Origin: GCA-003244245 sp050700055
GTDB lineage: Bacteria; Actinomycetota; Actinomycetes; Mycobacteriales; Pseudonocardiaceae
Direction of reading: 5' to 3'
Length of the DNA stretch: 64,000 nucleotides
NCBI GenBank assembly: GCA_050700055.1
Contig: JBOHGE010000025.1
Coordinates: forward strand, 1 to 64,000
The notes below the pieces were generated by a model that saw only the letters and a program-made list of their open reading frames with translations, had not been told where the DNA came from and made no database searches. The position numbers and the translations under genes are program-made. Below are positions 17,867 to 25,852 of the stretch, piece after piece (positions within the stretch are counted from its first letter, which is position 1; every line of letters starts with the position of its first letter).

Positions 17867-18760
17867 TCAGGACTGGTTCAACGGGATCGCCACATCGACC
17901 ACCTTACGGTCGAAGGACCCCACCAACTCGGCCTTGCCGGAGAACAGGGTGATCTTGTAGAGCCCGTACCGGCCACCGACCGGCAGCGTGGCGAAGGCCA
18001 GCTGGCCGGTGATCGTGCCGCCGCCGGGCACGCTGTAGATATCGAATCCAGCGTCGGCGCCGGCATCGACGGTGAGCTTGCCGGTGGGGGCGAGCAGCCC
18101 GGAGTTGGCCGGTGACTGGATGACGATCTGGTCCAACGTGGCGTCCAGGTCATACAGCGTGGTGGCGGTGTTCGGGTCGGCATCGTTGTTCGTGTACGCC
18201 GCACCGATGATGCCGGCCGCCGGCGGTGCCGGTGCGGTAGCCGGAGGAACCGGCGGGTAGCTCAGCTTGGCGTCGGCGGCGGTCACGGCCAGCGGGGTGT
18301 TGGCCAATGACTGCCGCAGGTTCTGGCCGGTGTCGCTGACCACCCGTAGCGCGTTGGCAGCCGGGTTGAAGTCGACCCCGAAGCTCGTGCCTTCCAGGGC
18401 GATCGTCAACCGGCCCACGCTGGTGGCTTGGCCGTTGATCTCCAGGGTGTAGAGGCCACCCTTGTCGCCAACACCGTAGAGCTTGCCGTCCTGTACCCGA
18501 TAATCAATGCCGACCAGCTTGGTGTCACCTGCGCTGAGGCCACGGATCGTGCCGGTCTCGCGGATGGTGGAGTTGTCCGACGAGAACGCCACAAGCTTGT
18601 TGTCATCGGTCAGGCCGACGATGTCGAGGGCGGGTTGACCACGATCGCCGGCCGGGGCGGGGGCACCCTGATCACCAGCGGGGGCGCTCGAGCCACAGGC
18701 CACCGACAGGGGTAACAGGAGTGCGGTACCGGCAAGAAGTGTGATCAACGACTTACGCAT
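17867..18760 (-). CDS. DUF4394 lipoprotein
   Basis: 297 residues. The signal peptide ends in the lipobox LSVAC, followed by a Gly/Ala/Pro linker. The body has repeated G-x-D-Y/F-R-x-x-x-G-x-L-Y motifs (LVGIDYRVQDGKLYGVG, FGVDFNPAANALRVVSD, GAAYTNND) typical of DUF4394, a predicted beta-propeller-like extracellular domain. It probably sits on the outside of the membrane. Molecular function unknown. Confidence 0.85.
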   Translation of the reverse strand: MRKSLITLLAGTALLLPLSVACGSSAPAGDQGAPAPAGDRGQPALDIVGLTDDNKLVAFSSDNSTIRETGTIRGLSAGDTKLVGIDYRVQDGKLYGVGDKGGLYTLEINGQATSVGRLTIALEGTSFGVDFNPAANALRVVSDTGQNLRQSLANTPLAVTAADAKLSYPPVPPATAPAPPAAGIIGAAYTNNDADPNTATTLYDLDATLDQIVIQSPANSGLLAPTGKLTVDAGADAGFDIYSVPGGGTITGQLAFATLPVGGRYGLYKITLFSGKAELVGSFDRKVVDVAIPLNQS

Positions 18761-19130
18761 TGATTTCCCCCTTGAATCAGACGAACGAGACGCGGATCCG
18801 GCCTCGCAGCTTGTTCGCCCCAGTCTGCTAGCGAGTTCACCGCAAAGAGGTCACAGCTTGATCACAAGCACCCGGCGCTGCCGGTGGCCAGCCGCCGTGA
18901 ACTCGACATGAGCGACATCCTCCGCATCACAGACGTCGCTCAGGTCGAGTTCACGGCGGCGGCGTCCCCAGGGAGATCGACATCGAGTTTTGCGGCAACG
19001 TTGTCGGGGTTACGTCGTTGTCTTGACACAGCGTTGACTTGAACACAGTGTCGCGAGACGCACGATGCCTGATCTTGCCGAACCGATCGACCTCAAGACC
19101 GCGGGGTTTGAGATCAACAAAGGGGACCCG
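18761..19130. other. divergent intergenic region with an interrupted inverted repeat
   Basis: 370 bases between the DUF4394 gene and the GTPase gene. Arms at 18891-18916 and 18935-18960 (core CCGCCGTGAACTCGAC) pair with one mismatch across 18 bases. Lying between two divergent genes, the element is better explained as a regulatory site or a mobile palindrome than a terminator. Confidence 0.5.
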
Positions 19131-20276
19131 ATGAATGGATCTTCCACCGGCCTGCTCCGGTACAACGTAGAGGGTCAGGGAGAATTCGATCTTGAGAAGT
19201 TCTTCCGGGAAGGGCTCTCGCAGGCATTGCGCGGCAAGACTCGGCTCAACATCATGCTCGCCGGCCGGGTCGGTGTCGGGAAGAGCACACTGGTCAACGC
19301 CATATTCGGCGAGCCGATCGCCCCGACCGGCGTTGGCCGTTCAATCACCCAGAGCATTCAGCGTTATACCCGACCGAGTCTCCCGATCTCGGTGTACGAC
19401 ACTCCGGGCATCGAGCTCGGCGTGCCATCAGAACTGATAGCGAGAAATTACCTTACCGAGATCGAAAGGCAGATGGGAGACGACGATACCCGAGTTCACT
19501 TCTGCCTCTACTGCGTCCGTACCCGGGATGAACGTTTCGAGACGATCGAGTCGGACATCGTGCGGGCACTGGCGAAGGACGTTCTGGTAGCCCTCGTGCT
19601 CACTCAGTGCCCCACGCCCGACGATACCCGTGCCAACAATTTTGCCCGATACCTCACCTCGCTGGATCTTCCCGTCCTCGATGGACAGTGCTTCCCGACA
19701 CTGGCAGAAGCAGACAACGTCGCCGGCGTCAAGCTCCCCCCGTTCGGCCTTCCCGATCTCGTGAGTTCCATCTATCATCAGTTGCCCGAGGCGGAACGGC
19801 ATACATTGGCGAGCTGCCAGCGGGTATCGCTAGACCTCAAGATCGCCGAAGCGAGACGCTCGGTGAACTTCACTACGGGCACGGCGGCATTGATCGCGGC
19901 CAGCCCGATCCCGCTTGTCGACGCCATTCCCTTGAGTGCGCTGCAGATCAGCATGCTGGGCCAGATCAGCACCATCATGGGATTCAAGGTCGACCCGAAA
20001 GCCGTCGCTACCGCCTTCGCGACCGTCCTCGGCGTGTCCTCAGCGGCCCGAACGACAGCTAGCTTCTTCAAGATCTTCCCCGGCACCGGCACCACGATCA
20101 ACACGACGATCGCATCTACCACGACGAAGATCCTGGGTGAGATCTTCATCAACGCATGCACAAACGTGCTGATGCGTCAGATGGCAGGTGAGCGCATACA
20201 CCAGGACAACATCGTGGGTGAGCTGGTCAAGGAACTTCCCTTCCTGCTCAGTGGGAGTCTGGGTCGTTCGGCATAG
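19131..20276 (+). CDS. membrane-associated GTPase, Era-like with C-terminal DUF697-like region
   Basis: 381 residues from the ATG at 19131, chosen for the AAGGGG upstream; an ATG at 19065 would add 22 residues but lacks a ribosome site. The G domain has the P-loop GRVGVGKSTLVN, a switch Thr, DTPG (G3) and LTQCPTPD in place of the usual NKxD, so guanine specificity is uncertain. The C-terminal half has hydrophobic segments (TAALIAASPIPLVDAIPLSALQ) as in DUF697 GTPases. The stop codon lies inside the first unit of a 15-bp tandem repeat and the 3' end overlaps the convergent small gene by 29 bp. Confidence 0.8.
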   Translation: MNGSSTGLLRYNVEGQGEFDLEKFFREGLSQALRGKTRLNIMLAGRVGVGKSTLVNAIFGEPIAPTGVGRSITQSIQRYTRPSLPISVYDTPGIELGVPSELIARNYLTEIERQMGDDDTRVHFCLYCVRTRDERFETIESDIVRALAKDVLVALVLTQCPTPDDTRANNFARYLTSLDLPVLDGQCFPTLAEADNVAGVKLPPFGLPDLVSSIYHQLPEAERHTLASCQRVSLDLKIAEARRSVNFTTGTAALIAASPIPLVDAIPLSALQISMLGQISTIMGFKVDPKAVATAFATVLGVSSAARTTASFFKIFPGTGTTINTTIASTTTKILGEIFINACTNVLMRQMAGERIHQDNIVGELVKELPFLLSGSLGRSA

Positions 20277-20523
20277 GGTCGTTCGGCATAGGGTCGTTCG
20301 GCATAGGATCGTTCGGTACAGGGTCGCGAACAACCTCCCATTTCAGGTCGAACCCCATCAGAGACTTGTACCGCTCGAGAAGCTGCTCGTCGCTCAGCTC
20401 GGCGGCAGGGGTCCGCGGCCCTTTGGGCTCAGCACCGTAGACCTCTGCCGCCACCTCCAGCTCCTGCTCGAGCGCCCAGCCTGCCGGGGCTTGACGGAAC
20501 TCCTCGAGTGCGTCGTCGTGCAT
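20248..20523 (-). CDS. hypothetical small acidic protein with C-terminal NDPMP repeats
   Basis: 91 residues. The start at 20523 has a near-perfect Shine-Dalgarno sequence (AGGAGG), which argues for a real gene. The N-terminal 65 residues are acidic with ELSDEQLLERYKSLMGFDLKW; the tail is four to five copies of the pentapeptide PNDPM encoded by the 15-bp tandem repeat. The gene overlaps the convergent GTPase gene by 29 bp. No function is recognised. Confidence 0.65.
   Translation of the reverse strand: MHDDALEEFRQAPAGWALEQELEVAAEVYGAEPKGPRTPAAELSDEQLLERYKSLMGFDLKWEVVRDPVPNDPMPNDPMPNDPMPNDPDSH
20261..20320. repeat. 15-bp tandem repeat, four units
   Basis: Units GGGTCGTTCGGCATA at 20261, 20276, 20291 and a diverged fourth at 20306. 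It contains the stop codon of the GTPase gene on one strand and codes for the NDPMP repeats of the small protein on the other. Confidence 0.9.
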
Positions 20524-20600
20524 GGCACCTCCTCTACAGCCAGCACTCCGACGCTACAGAGCTACTGCGAGCCGGGCGAGCGTTGCGAGCCAGTTCGGGA

Positions 20601-21386
20601 TCACGTCGATGGCATCGTGCCCACGACGAAGAAGCTGGCCCCGTACGGGTCGGTGATTCCCGCCATCCGTCCGTGCGGGGTGTCGAACGGCTCGGCGAGG
20701 ATGCTGCCGCCGGCCGCGCCGGCAGCAGCTACCGCGGCATCGGCGTCGGCGACCAGGAAATAGGACAGCCAGTGCGCCGGGGTGCCCTGCGGGGCACCCG
20801 TCATCTCACTGATGCCCCCGACCGGCTCGCCGTCCCGGGCCGCGTCGAAGTGGATGGTCATGTAGTCCGGTGGGCCGCCCTCCAGCGGCTGGTAGCGGTA
20901 GCCGAAGACGGAGGTGTAGAACGTGCGCCCGGCATCGGGGTCGGGCAGCCGGATGTCGGTCCAGATCAGCGAGCCCGGCTCGCCGTACACCTGCACACCG
21001 TGCGTCCCGGCGCTCTGCCATACGCCGAAAACCGCACCCAACGGGTCCAGGGCGATACACATCCGCCCGTTACCGGGGATGTCCATCGGCTCGACCAGCA
21101 CAGTCCCGCCGTTGTCGCTGATCAGCTTCGCGGTGCCGTCAGCGTCCTCGCTGGCCAGGTAGACGGTCCACACCGGGGGCTGGTCCGGCTGCGGCAACGG
21201 ACCGATGGCAGCTGCGGCGCGGCCGTCGACCTGGCAGATCTGGTAGTGGCCGAACTCCGCTCCGCTGTCAACGAACGACCAGCCGAAGACCGCGCCGTAG
21301 AACTCCTTGGCACCGGCGAGATCGGGTACTGACAGGTCGACCCAGCAGGGCGTGCCAGCGGGCCACGGGTCATGTCGAGTGGGCAT
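20601..21386 (-). CDS. VOC-family protein, two glyoxalase-like domains
   Basis: 261 residues from the ATG at 21386 (GGAGG upstream). Two consecutive betaalphabetabetabeta modules are visible: PCWVDLSVPDLAGAKEFYGAVFGWSF and WTDIRLPDPDAGRTFYTSVFGYRY, each followed by a GG-x-x-x-EPxDxPxGRMxxxxDPxGAxFxVW-type ending. The family covers metal-dependent lyases, dioxygenases and resistance proteins; this two-domain actinomycete type has no assigned substrate. Confidence 0.88.
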   Translation of the reverse strand: MPTRHDPWPAGTPCWVDLSVPDLAGAKEFYGAVFGWSFVDSGAEFGHYQICQVDGRAAAAIGPLPQPDQPPVWTVYLASEDADGTAKLISDNGGTVLVEPMDIPGNGRMCIALDPLGAVFGVWQSAGTHGVQVYGEPGSLIWTDIRLPDPDAGRTFYTSVFGYRYQPLEGGPPDYMTIHFDAARDGEPVGGISEMTGAPQGTPAHWLSYFLVADADAAVAAAGAAGGSILAEPFDTPHGRMAGITDPYGASFFVVGTMPST

Positions 21387-21470
21387 GGAAACCTCCAACG
21401 TCGGGGATCGGTCGGTGCTCAGCTAAGCACCGACCCCTGACAGTTTCCGGAGGTGCCGGCAAGCAAGGGG

Positions 21471-21815
21471 TCAACTGGACCGGCTGATACCGGACACGGC
21501 GCAGATGCCAGGGCAGCCGGCGCAGGGGCTGCCGCAGGAACCTGTCGCGCCGGGAGGGTCACCCGGTACGCCCCGCTTCTCGTCCTCGGTCAGCTCGGCG
21601 AAATCCTGGGCGATCCGGGCGAAGACCACGTCACTGAACGCCGCCGTGCCCGACGCCTCGAAGAGGCTGCACCGGCCGGCCAGTACCTCGCCGACCAGGG
21701 TACGGAAGTCGTCGTTGTCGCTGCGGTCACGCAGCAGCGCGAGGGCGTCCCGAAGTTCCTCAGACAACTCCGGCTCACCGCACGCGACGTCTTTCATGGG
21801 TTCGTGGTCGGCCAT
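21471..21815 (-). CDS. hypothetical protein with C-terminal cysteine cluster
   Basis: 114 residues. The N-terminal 80 residues are acidic and helical (SEELRDALALLRDRSDNDDFRTLVGEVLAGR). The C-terminus carries CGSPCAGCPGIC, a C-x3-C-x2-C-x3-C cluster suited to zinc or an iron-sulfur cluster. GAGGAG lies two bases before the start, which is unusually close. Not recognised. Confidence 0.5.
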   Translation of the reverse strand: MADHEPMKDVACGEPELSEELRDALALLRDRSDNDDFRTLVGEVLAGRCSLFEASGTAAFSDVVFARIAQDFAELTEDEKRGVPGDPPGATGSCGSPCAGCPGICAVSGISRSS

Positions 21816-21899
21816 CGCTCCTCATCAGTGGTGGTAGGCGCGCCATCCGGAACAACGCGCAACGACGCCATTGTGCACCTCGCCCCCGGACAACCGCAG

Positions 21900-22502
21900 C
21901 TACCGCATGCGGGACCGCAGCCAGCGGCAGACGTCTTGCGCGGTGGTCTCGACGCTGCGATCGGTGGTGTCCAGCAACGCCACCGGCGGGCGCAGCGTCA
22001 CGGCGCTGGCGGCCAGCCACGAGGCGTAGTCCAGCATCTCGGCGATCCTGGGCTCGTCCCATTCCCGCCAGGCGGGCCGGGCGCGCAACCGTTGCGTCAA
22101 CACGTCGGGCCGGCAGGTCAGCGCCAGGTAGTGCACGGCGGTGAACAGCTCACGCTCGGGCAACGGCTCCAGCTCAGGGGGGACCACGGTGCCGCACAGC
22201 AGCACCGGTCGCCCGCTTTGGCCGATCATCGCGGCCATCCGCAGCCATGTCGAGCGGAACAACCGGTGCTCGCCGGCGGGATCGCTCAGCTCCGGCAGCC
22301 ACAACACGTCCTGCTCGACGACCACCACGCGATCGGACAGCCGGGGCAGCAGCAGGCGAGCCACAGTGGACTTGCCGGTGCCGCTGGGGCCGGTGAGGCA
22401 GAACAGCGGCTGGCGGACGAATGCCTGCTGCCGGCCGCACTCGTCGCAGACCAGCGGCCGTTGCAACAGGTAGCCGCAGCGGTCACAGATCTGCGGGTTC
22501 AT
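21900..22502 (-). CDS. zinc-ribbon P-loop kinase-like protein
   Basis: 200 residues. It opens with a zinc ribbon (CDRCGYLLQRPLVCDECG) fused directly to a P-loop domain with Walker A GPSGTGKSTVA and an acidic strand VVVEQDVLWL. Overall it resembles nucleoside/nucleotide kinase folds that phosphorylate small molecules; the substrate is unknown. The next gene on the same strand also encodes a zinc-finger protein, 27 bp upstream of the ribbon gene's partner, suggesting local co-expression. Confidence 0.75.
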   Translation of the reverse strand: MNPQICDRCGYLLQRPLVCDECGRQQAFVRQPLFCLTGPSGTGKSTVARLLLPRLSDRVVVVEQDVLWLPELSDPAGEHRLFRSTWLRMAAMIGQSGRPVLLCGTVVPPELEPLPERELFTAVHYLALTCRPDVLTQRLRARPAWREWDEPRIAEMLDYASWLAASAVTLRPPVALLDTTDRSVETTAQDVCRWLRSRMR

Positions 22503-22529
22503 CCGGTCGACCTGGCCAGCCGGCGACGG

Positions 22530-22880
22530 CTAGCCGAACAGATCACCGAGGAAGCTGCCGTGGCTGCGCCGGTGTCCGTAGGGCCGCGGTGAGTCGGAAT
22601 GGTGCCCGCCCCGGTAGGGCTTGGGCGAGTCCCGGTAAGGCCGGGGCGAGTCGCGGTACGGCCGGGGGGAGTCGCGGTACGGCCGGGGGGAGTCCGAGTG
22701 ACCGCTGACGTGCCCGGCATAGGGCGGCACCCCGCCGCCGTAGTAGCGCTGCTCGGCCTGCAGGATCTGCTCCAGCTCGCCGTGATCGAGGAAGATGCCC
22801 CGGCAGTTGTCGCACTGATCCAGGTGTACCCCTTGCTTGTCGACGGTGTGCATCGACGCATGGCACTTCGGACATATCAC
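22530..22880 (-). CDS. TFIIB-type zinc-finger protein with RDSPRPY repeats
   Basis: 116 residues if started at the GTG at 22880, which places ICPKCHASMHTV at the N-terminus as in family members; a longer frame from 23024 exists but looks non-coding. One zf-TFIIB domain (CPKC...CDNCRGIFLDHGELEQIL) is followed by a low-complexity tail with four 21-bp repeats encoding RDSPRPY (about 22614-22700). The repeats are probably disordered and basic. Function unknown. Confidence 0.7.
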   Translation of the reverse strand: MICPKCHASMHTVDKQGVHLDQCDNCRGIFLDHGELEQILQAEQRYYGGGVPPYAGHVSGHSDSPRPYRDSPRPYRDSPRPYRDSPKPYRGGHHSDSPRPYGHRRSHGSFLGDLFG

Positions 22881-23049
22881 GGCATCAGCATACGATCTGC
22901 CGGATGCCGGCCGCAGACCGAGCCGGCGGGCCGCCTCAGCATCGCTCCTGAGCAGCGAGTATCCGGTATCTGTCGGAAATTGGAAATTAACCCGCATCAG
23001 CCATTTGATCATTTTGTCACTCAACCGTCGGGTACCGTGACCCTGTGAA

Positions 23050-23068
23050 TGAGGGCAGCCTTACCAAA
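23050..23068. promoter_or_regulatory. candidate iron box upstream of the N-hydroxylase gene
   Basis: TGAGGGCAGCCTTACCAAA matches roughly 13 of 19 positions of the actinobacterial IdeR/DmdR operator. A related site precedes the neighbouring siderophore gene at 24629. Binding would mean repression when iron is plentiful. Confidence 0.45.
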
Positions 23069-23153
23069 TGGGCCCGGGCGTGCAGGTGGCCGACCCGAGC
23101 TGGAGCTGACCAGCGGCACGGAATGGCACGTCGATGCGGAGGGAGCCCGTTTC

Positions 23154-24581
23154 ATGGCCAGGAAGGCAGACCAGCGATCGATCGCCTCGACCGCGAACAG
23201 CAGGGGACCTGCCGGTATGCCGGGAGCGCCGGCCGGCTTGCAGCCCGGCCAGGATGCCTTCGATGTGGTCGGGATCGGCTTCGGACCTTCCAACCTTGCG
23301 CTCGCGATCGCGATCGCCGAGCACAATGCGAACGCCGTGGCCGGCGAGCGGATCTCGGCCCGGTTCGTCGAGCGCCAGAACAGCTTCGGCTGGCACCGGG
23401 GCATGCTCATCGCCGATGCCAGAATGCGGGTCTCTTTCCTCAAGGACCTCGTGACGCTGCGCAACCCGACCAGCCCGTTCAGCTTCCTGTGCTACCTGCA
23501 CGACCGCGGGCGGCTGGTCGACTTCATCAACTACGGCAGCTCCTTCCCGACCAGGATCGAGTTCCACGACTACCTCGAGTGGGCGGCGGCCCGGTTCAGC
23601 AACCAGGTCGACTACGGCGCTGAGGTGGTCGAGATCGTGGCCGGGGAATCCGCCGACCGCCTCGAGGTGATCACCCGCCGGGCCGGCGGGGAGACGATGC
23701 GGCTACCCGCCCGCAACGTGGTGCTGGCGACCGGGCTGACGCCGAACCTGCCACAGGGCACCAGGCTCGGCCCGCGGGTCTGGCACAACCGGGATCTGCT
23801 CACCCGCGCGCCGGAGATCGCCGGCAGCGCACCGGAGCGGCTGGTCGTCGTCGGGGCCGGGCAGAGCGCCGCGGAGGTCGTCGACTACCTGCACCGCACC
23901 TTCCCGGACGCCGAGGTGTGTGCGATCTTCGCGCGCTACGGCTACAGCCCGGCCGACGACAGCTCGTTCGCCAACCGGATCTTCGATCCGTCCGCGGTCG
24001 ACGACTTCTTCACCGCACCCGAATCGGTCAAGCAGCTCATTCACGGATACCACGCCAACACGAACTACTCCGTGGTCGCCCCGGACCTGATCGACGAGCT
24101 CTACCGCCGGCACTACCACGAGAAGGTCGCCGGTATCGAGCGGCTGCGGTTGCGCAACGTCTCCCGGATCGCTGACGTGGTCGCCTTCGACGACCGGGTG
24201 GAGCTCGCCGTGGAGTCACTGATCGACGGCGCCCGGGAGGTGCTGACCGCCGACCTGGTCGTCTACGCAACCGGTTACCGTGCCACCGACCCCCTGCGGC
24301 TGCTGGCCCCGGACCTGGCCGGCGCCTGCGTCCGCGACCCGGCCGGCCGGCTGGAGATCCGCCGTGACTACCGGCTCAGCACCGGCCCGCCGGCCGACGG
24401 CGCTGCGCTGCGGGCCGGTCTTTACGTCCAGGGCGCCACCGAGCACACCCACGGCATCTCGTCGACGCTGCTGTCCAACATCGCGGTGCGGTGCGGAGAG
24501 ATCGTGGCATCGATCGCGGCCGGGGGCGACCCACCCGGCGCGCCGGTCGCGGCGCCGGCCGGTCGCGGCGCCGGCTACTGA
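23154..24581 (+). CDS. L-lysine/L-ornithine N-monooxygenase (siderophore N-hydroxylase)
   Basis: Flavin- and NADPH-dependent enzyme that hydroxylates the side-chain amine of ornithine or lysine, the first step towards a hydroxamate siderophore. 475 residues from the ATG at 23154 (GGAGGG upstream). Motifs: FAD site VVGIGFGPSNLALA, substrate region FLKDLVTLRNPTSPFSFLCYL, NADPH site VVVGAGQSAAE and DLVVYATGYR. No NRPS or NIS synthetase lies in the window, so the rest of the pathway must be elsewhere. A candidate iron box lies upstream and a siderophore-reductase gene follows. Confidence 0.92.
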   Translation: MARKADQRSIASTANSRGPAGMPGAPAGLQPGQDAFDVVGIGFGPSNLALAIAIAEHNANAVAGERISARFVERQNSFGWHRGMLIADARMRVSFLKDLVTLRNPTSPFSFLCYLHDRGRLVDFINYGSSFPTRIEFHDYLEWAAARFSNQVDYGAEVVEIVAGESADRLEVITRRAGGETMRLPARNVVLATGLTPNLPQGTRLGPRVWHNRDLLTRAPEIAGSAPERLVVVGAGQSAAEVVDYLHRTFPDAEVCAIFARYGYSPADDSSFANRIFDPSAVDDFFTAPESVKQLIHGYHANTNYSVVAPDLIDELYRRHYHEKVAGIERLRLRNVSRIADVVAFDDRVELAVESLIDGAREVLTADLVVYATGYRATDPLRLLAPDLAGACVRDPAGRLEIRRDYRLSTGPPADGAALRAGLYVQGATEHTHGISSTLLSNIAVRCGEIVASIAAGGDPPGAPVAAPAGRGAGY

Positions 24582-24628
24582 ACCGGGCTACCAAAGATTA
24601 TCGTTACCGGTCAGAATCACTCTCGAAA

Positions 24629-24647
24629 TATAGGTAGCCTTACCTTA
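24629..24647. promoter_or_regulatory. candidate iron box upstream of the siderophore-interacting protein gene
   Basis: TATAGGTAGCCTTACCTTA shares the GCCTTACC core with the site at 23050. It ends 17 bp before the start codon of the next gene, so a bound repressor would block it. Confidence 0.45.
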
Positions 24648-24663
24648 TGACCGGGAGGCGTGG

Positions 24664-25605
24664 ATGGCGACGACGCGCACGGCCGGGCAACCTGGCAACG
24701 GACTGGCTCCTGCGTACCGGATGTACTTCGTCGAGGTCTCCCACACGCAACGACTGAGCCCCAGCTTCGTGCGAATCACGTTCACCGGCAGTTGCCTGCG
24801 CGCTTTCGGCGCTAGCGGCACCGACCAGCGGATCAAGCTGCTGCTGCCGCAACCGGGCCGGCCGGTGACCGACATTCCCAGCGGGCACAGGTGGCACGCG
24901 GCGTGGCAGGCGATGGCGTCTCGGATACGTCCCATCATGCGCAGCTACACCGTGCGGGCGCACCGACCCGACACCGGCGAGCTGGACATCGACTTCGTGC
25001 TGCACGGCGCGGACGGCCGCGGGGGGCCGGTCTCGGCGTGGGCGTTGACGACCCGGCCCGGTGACCGGGTCGCGTTGGCCGGCCCTGACCCGGCCGGCGC
25101 CGGCCGGCGCTGGGGATGCGCCTGGTCGCCACCGTCAACGGCGCGGCTCCTGGTGATCGCGGGTGATGAGACCGCCGTCCCGGCGGTGGCGTCGATCGTC
25201 GAGGCGCTGCCGGCGGATGCCCGCGGCGTCGTCTGTGTCGAGGTGCCGGCGCCCGACGACCGCCAGTGCTGGACGGCGCCCGACGGCGTCGAGGTGCGTT
25301 GGCTGGTCCGCCGGTGTGCGGCCGGGTCGGCCCCGCACGGCTCGTTGCTCGAGCCGACCGTGGCACAGGTCCTGGCCGAGCTGGGCACACCGGCGGCCGG
25401 GACCGACCTGGCGGAGATGGACGTGGACACGTCGATCCTGTGGGACGTGCCCGACGTCTCGACCGGGCAGGGCGAGTTCTACGCCTGGCTGGCCGGGGAA
25501 GCCGGAGTGATCAAGAGGCTGCGCCGGCTGATGGTCAACGACCACGGTGTCCCGCGCACCTCGGTCGCCTTCATGGGCTACTGGCGGCAGGGGCACAGCG
25601 GCTGA
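24664..25605 (+). CDS. siderophore-interacting protein (ferric-siderophore reductase)
   Basis: 313 residues, ATG at 24664 with GGGAGG upstream. FAD-binding 9 domain with the motif MRSYTVRAHRP (RxYT flavin site) and LDIDFVLHG, then the SIP C-terminal domain with VIAGDETAVPAVASIVEALP and a terminal WxGxAGVIKxLRRxLVNxxGV-type segment. It would release iron from imported siderophores by reduction in the cytosol. Context with the N-hydroxylase supports this. Confidence 0.93.
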   Translation: MATTRTAGQPGNGLAPAYRMYFVEVSHTQRLSPSFVRITFTGSCLRAFGASGTDQRIKLLLPQPGRPVTDIPSGHRWHAAWQAMASRIRPIMRSYTVRAHRPDTGELDIDFVLHGADGRGGPVSAWALTTRPGDRVALAGPDPAGAGRRWGCAWSPPSTARLLVIAGDETAVPAVASIVEALPADARGVVCVEVPAPDDRQCWTAPDGVEVRWLVRRCAAGSAPHGSLLEPTVAQVLAELGTPAAGTDLAEMDVDTSILWDVPDVSTGQGEFYAWLAGEAGVIKRLRRLMVNDHGVPRTSVAFMGYWRQGHSG

Positions 25606-25612
25606 GCTCGGG

Positions 25613-25852
25613 TCAGGGGGTGAGGGTGGTGACGAAGGCGTGCCAGGCGGGGGTGGGGACGGCCAGGGCGGGGCCGGCGGGGTCCTTGGAGTCGCGGACC
25701 AGCACCCGGCCGGGCGCGGGCGCGACCTGGACGCAGTCACCGTTGCCGCAGCTGTAGCTGCTGGTGCGCCAGCCGACCTGCACGCAGTTACCGTTGCCGT
25801 AGCTGTAGCTGCTGGTGTGCCAGATGATGCGACCTGGCTCAGACGCGGTCAT
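25613..25852 (-). CDS. DUF397 protein with duplicated motif
   Basis: 79 residues. DUF397 proteins are small partners of XRE regulators in actinomycetes. The characteristic W-x-TSSYS-x-G-NCVQV block occurs twice in a row (WHTSSYSYGNGNCVQV and WRTSSYSCGNGDCVQV), followed by VLVRDSKDPAGPAL and a terminal W-x-F. The start at 25852 (or 25855) overlaps the end of the regulator gene by 14 bp, so translation is coupled. Confidence 0.88.
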   Translation of the reverse strand: MTASEPGRIIWHTSSYSYGNGNCVQVGWRTSSYSCGNGDCVQVAPAPGRVLVRDSKDPAGPALAVPTPAWHAFVTTLTP

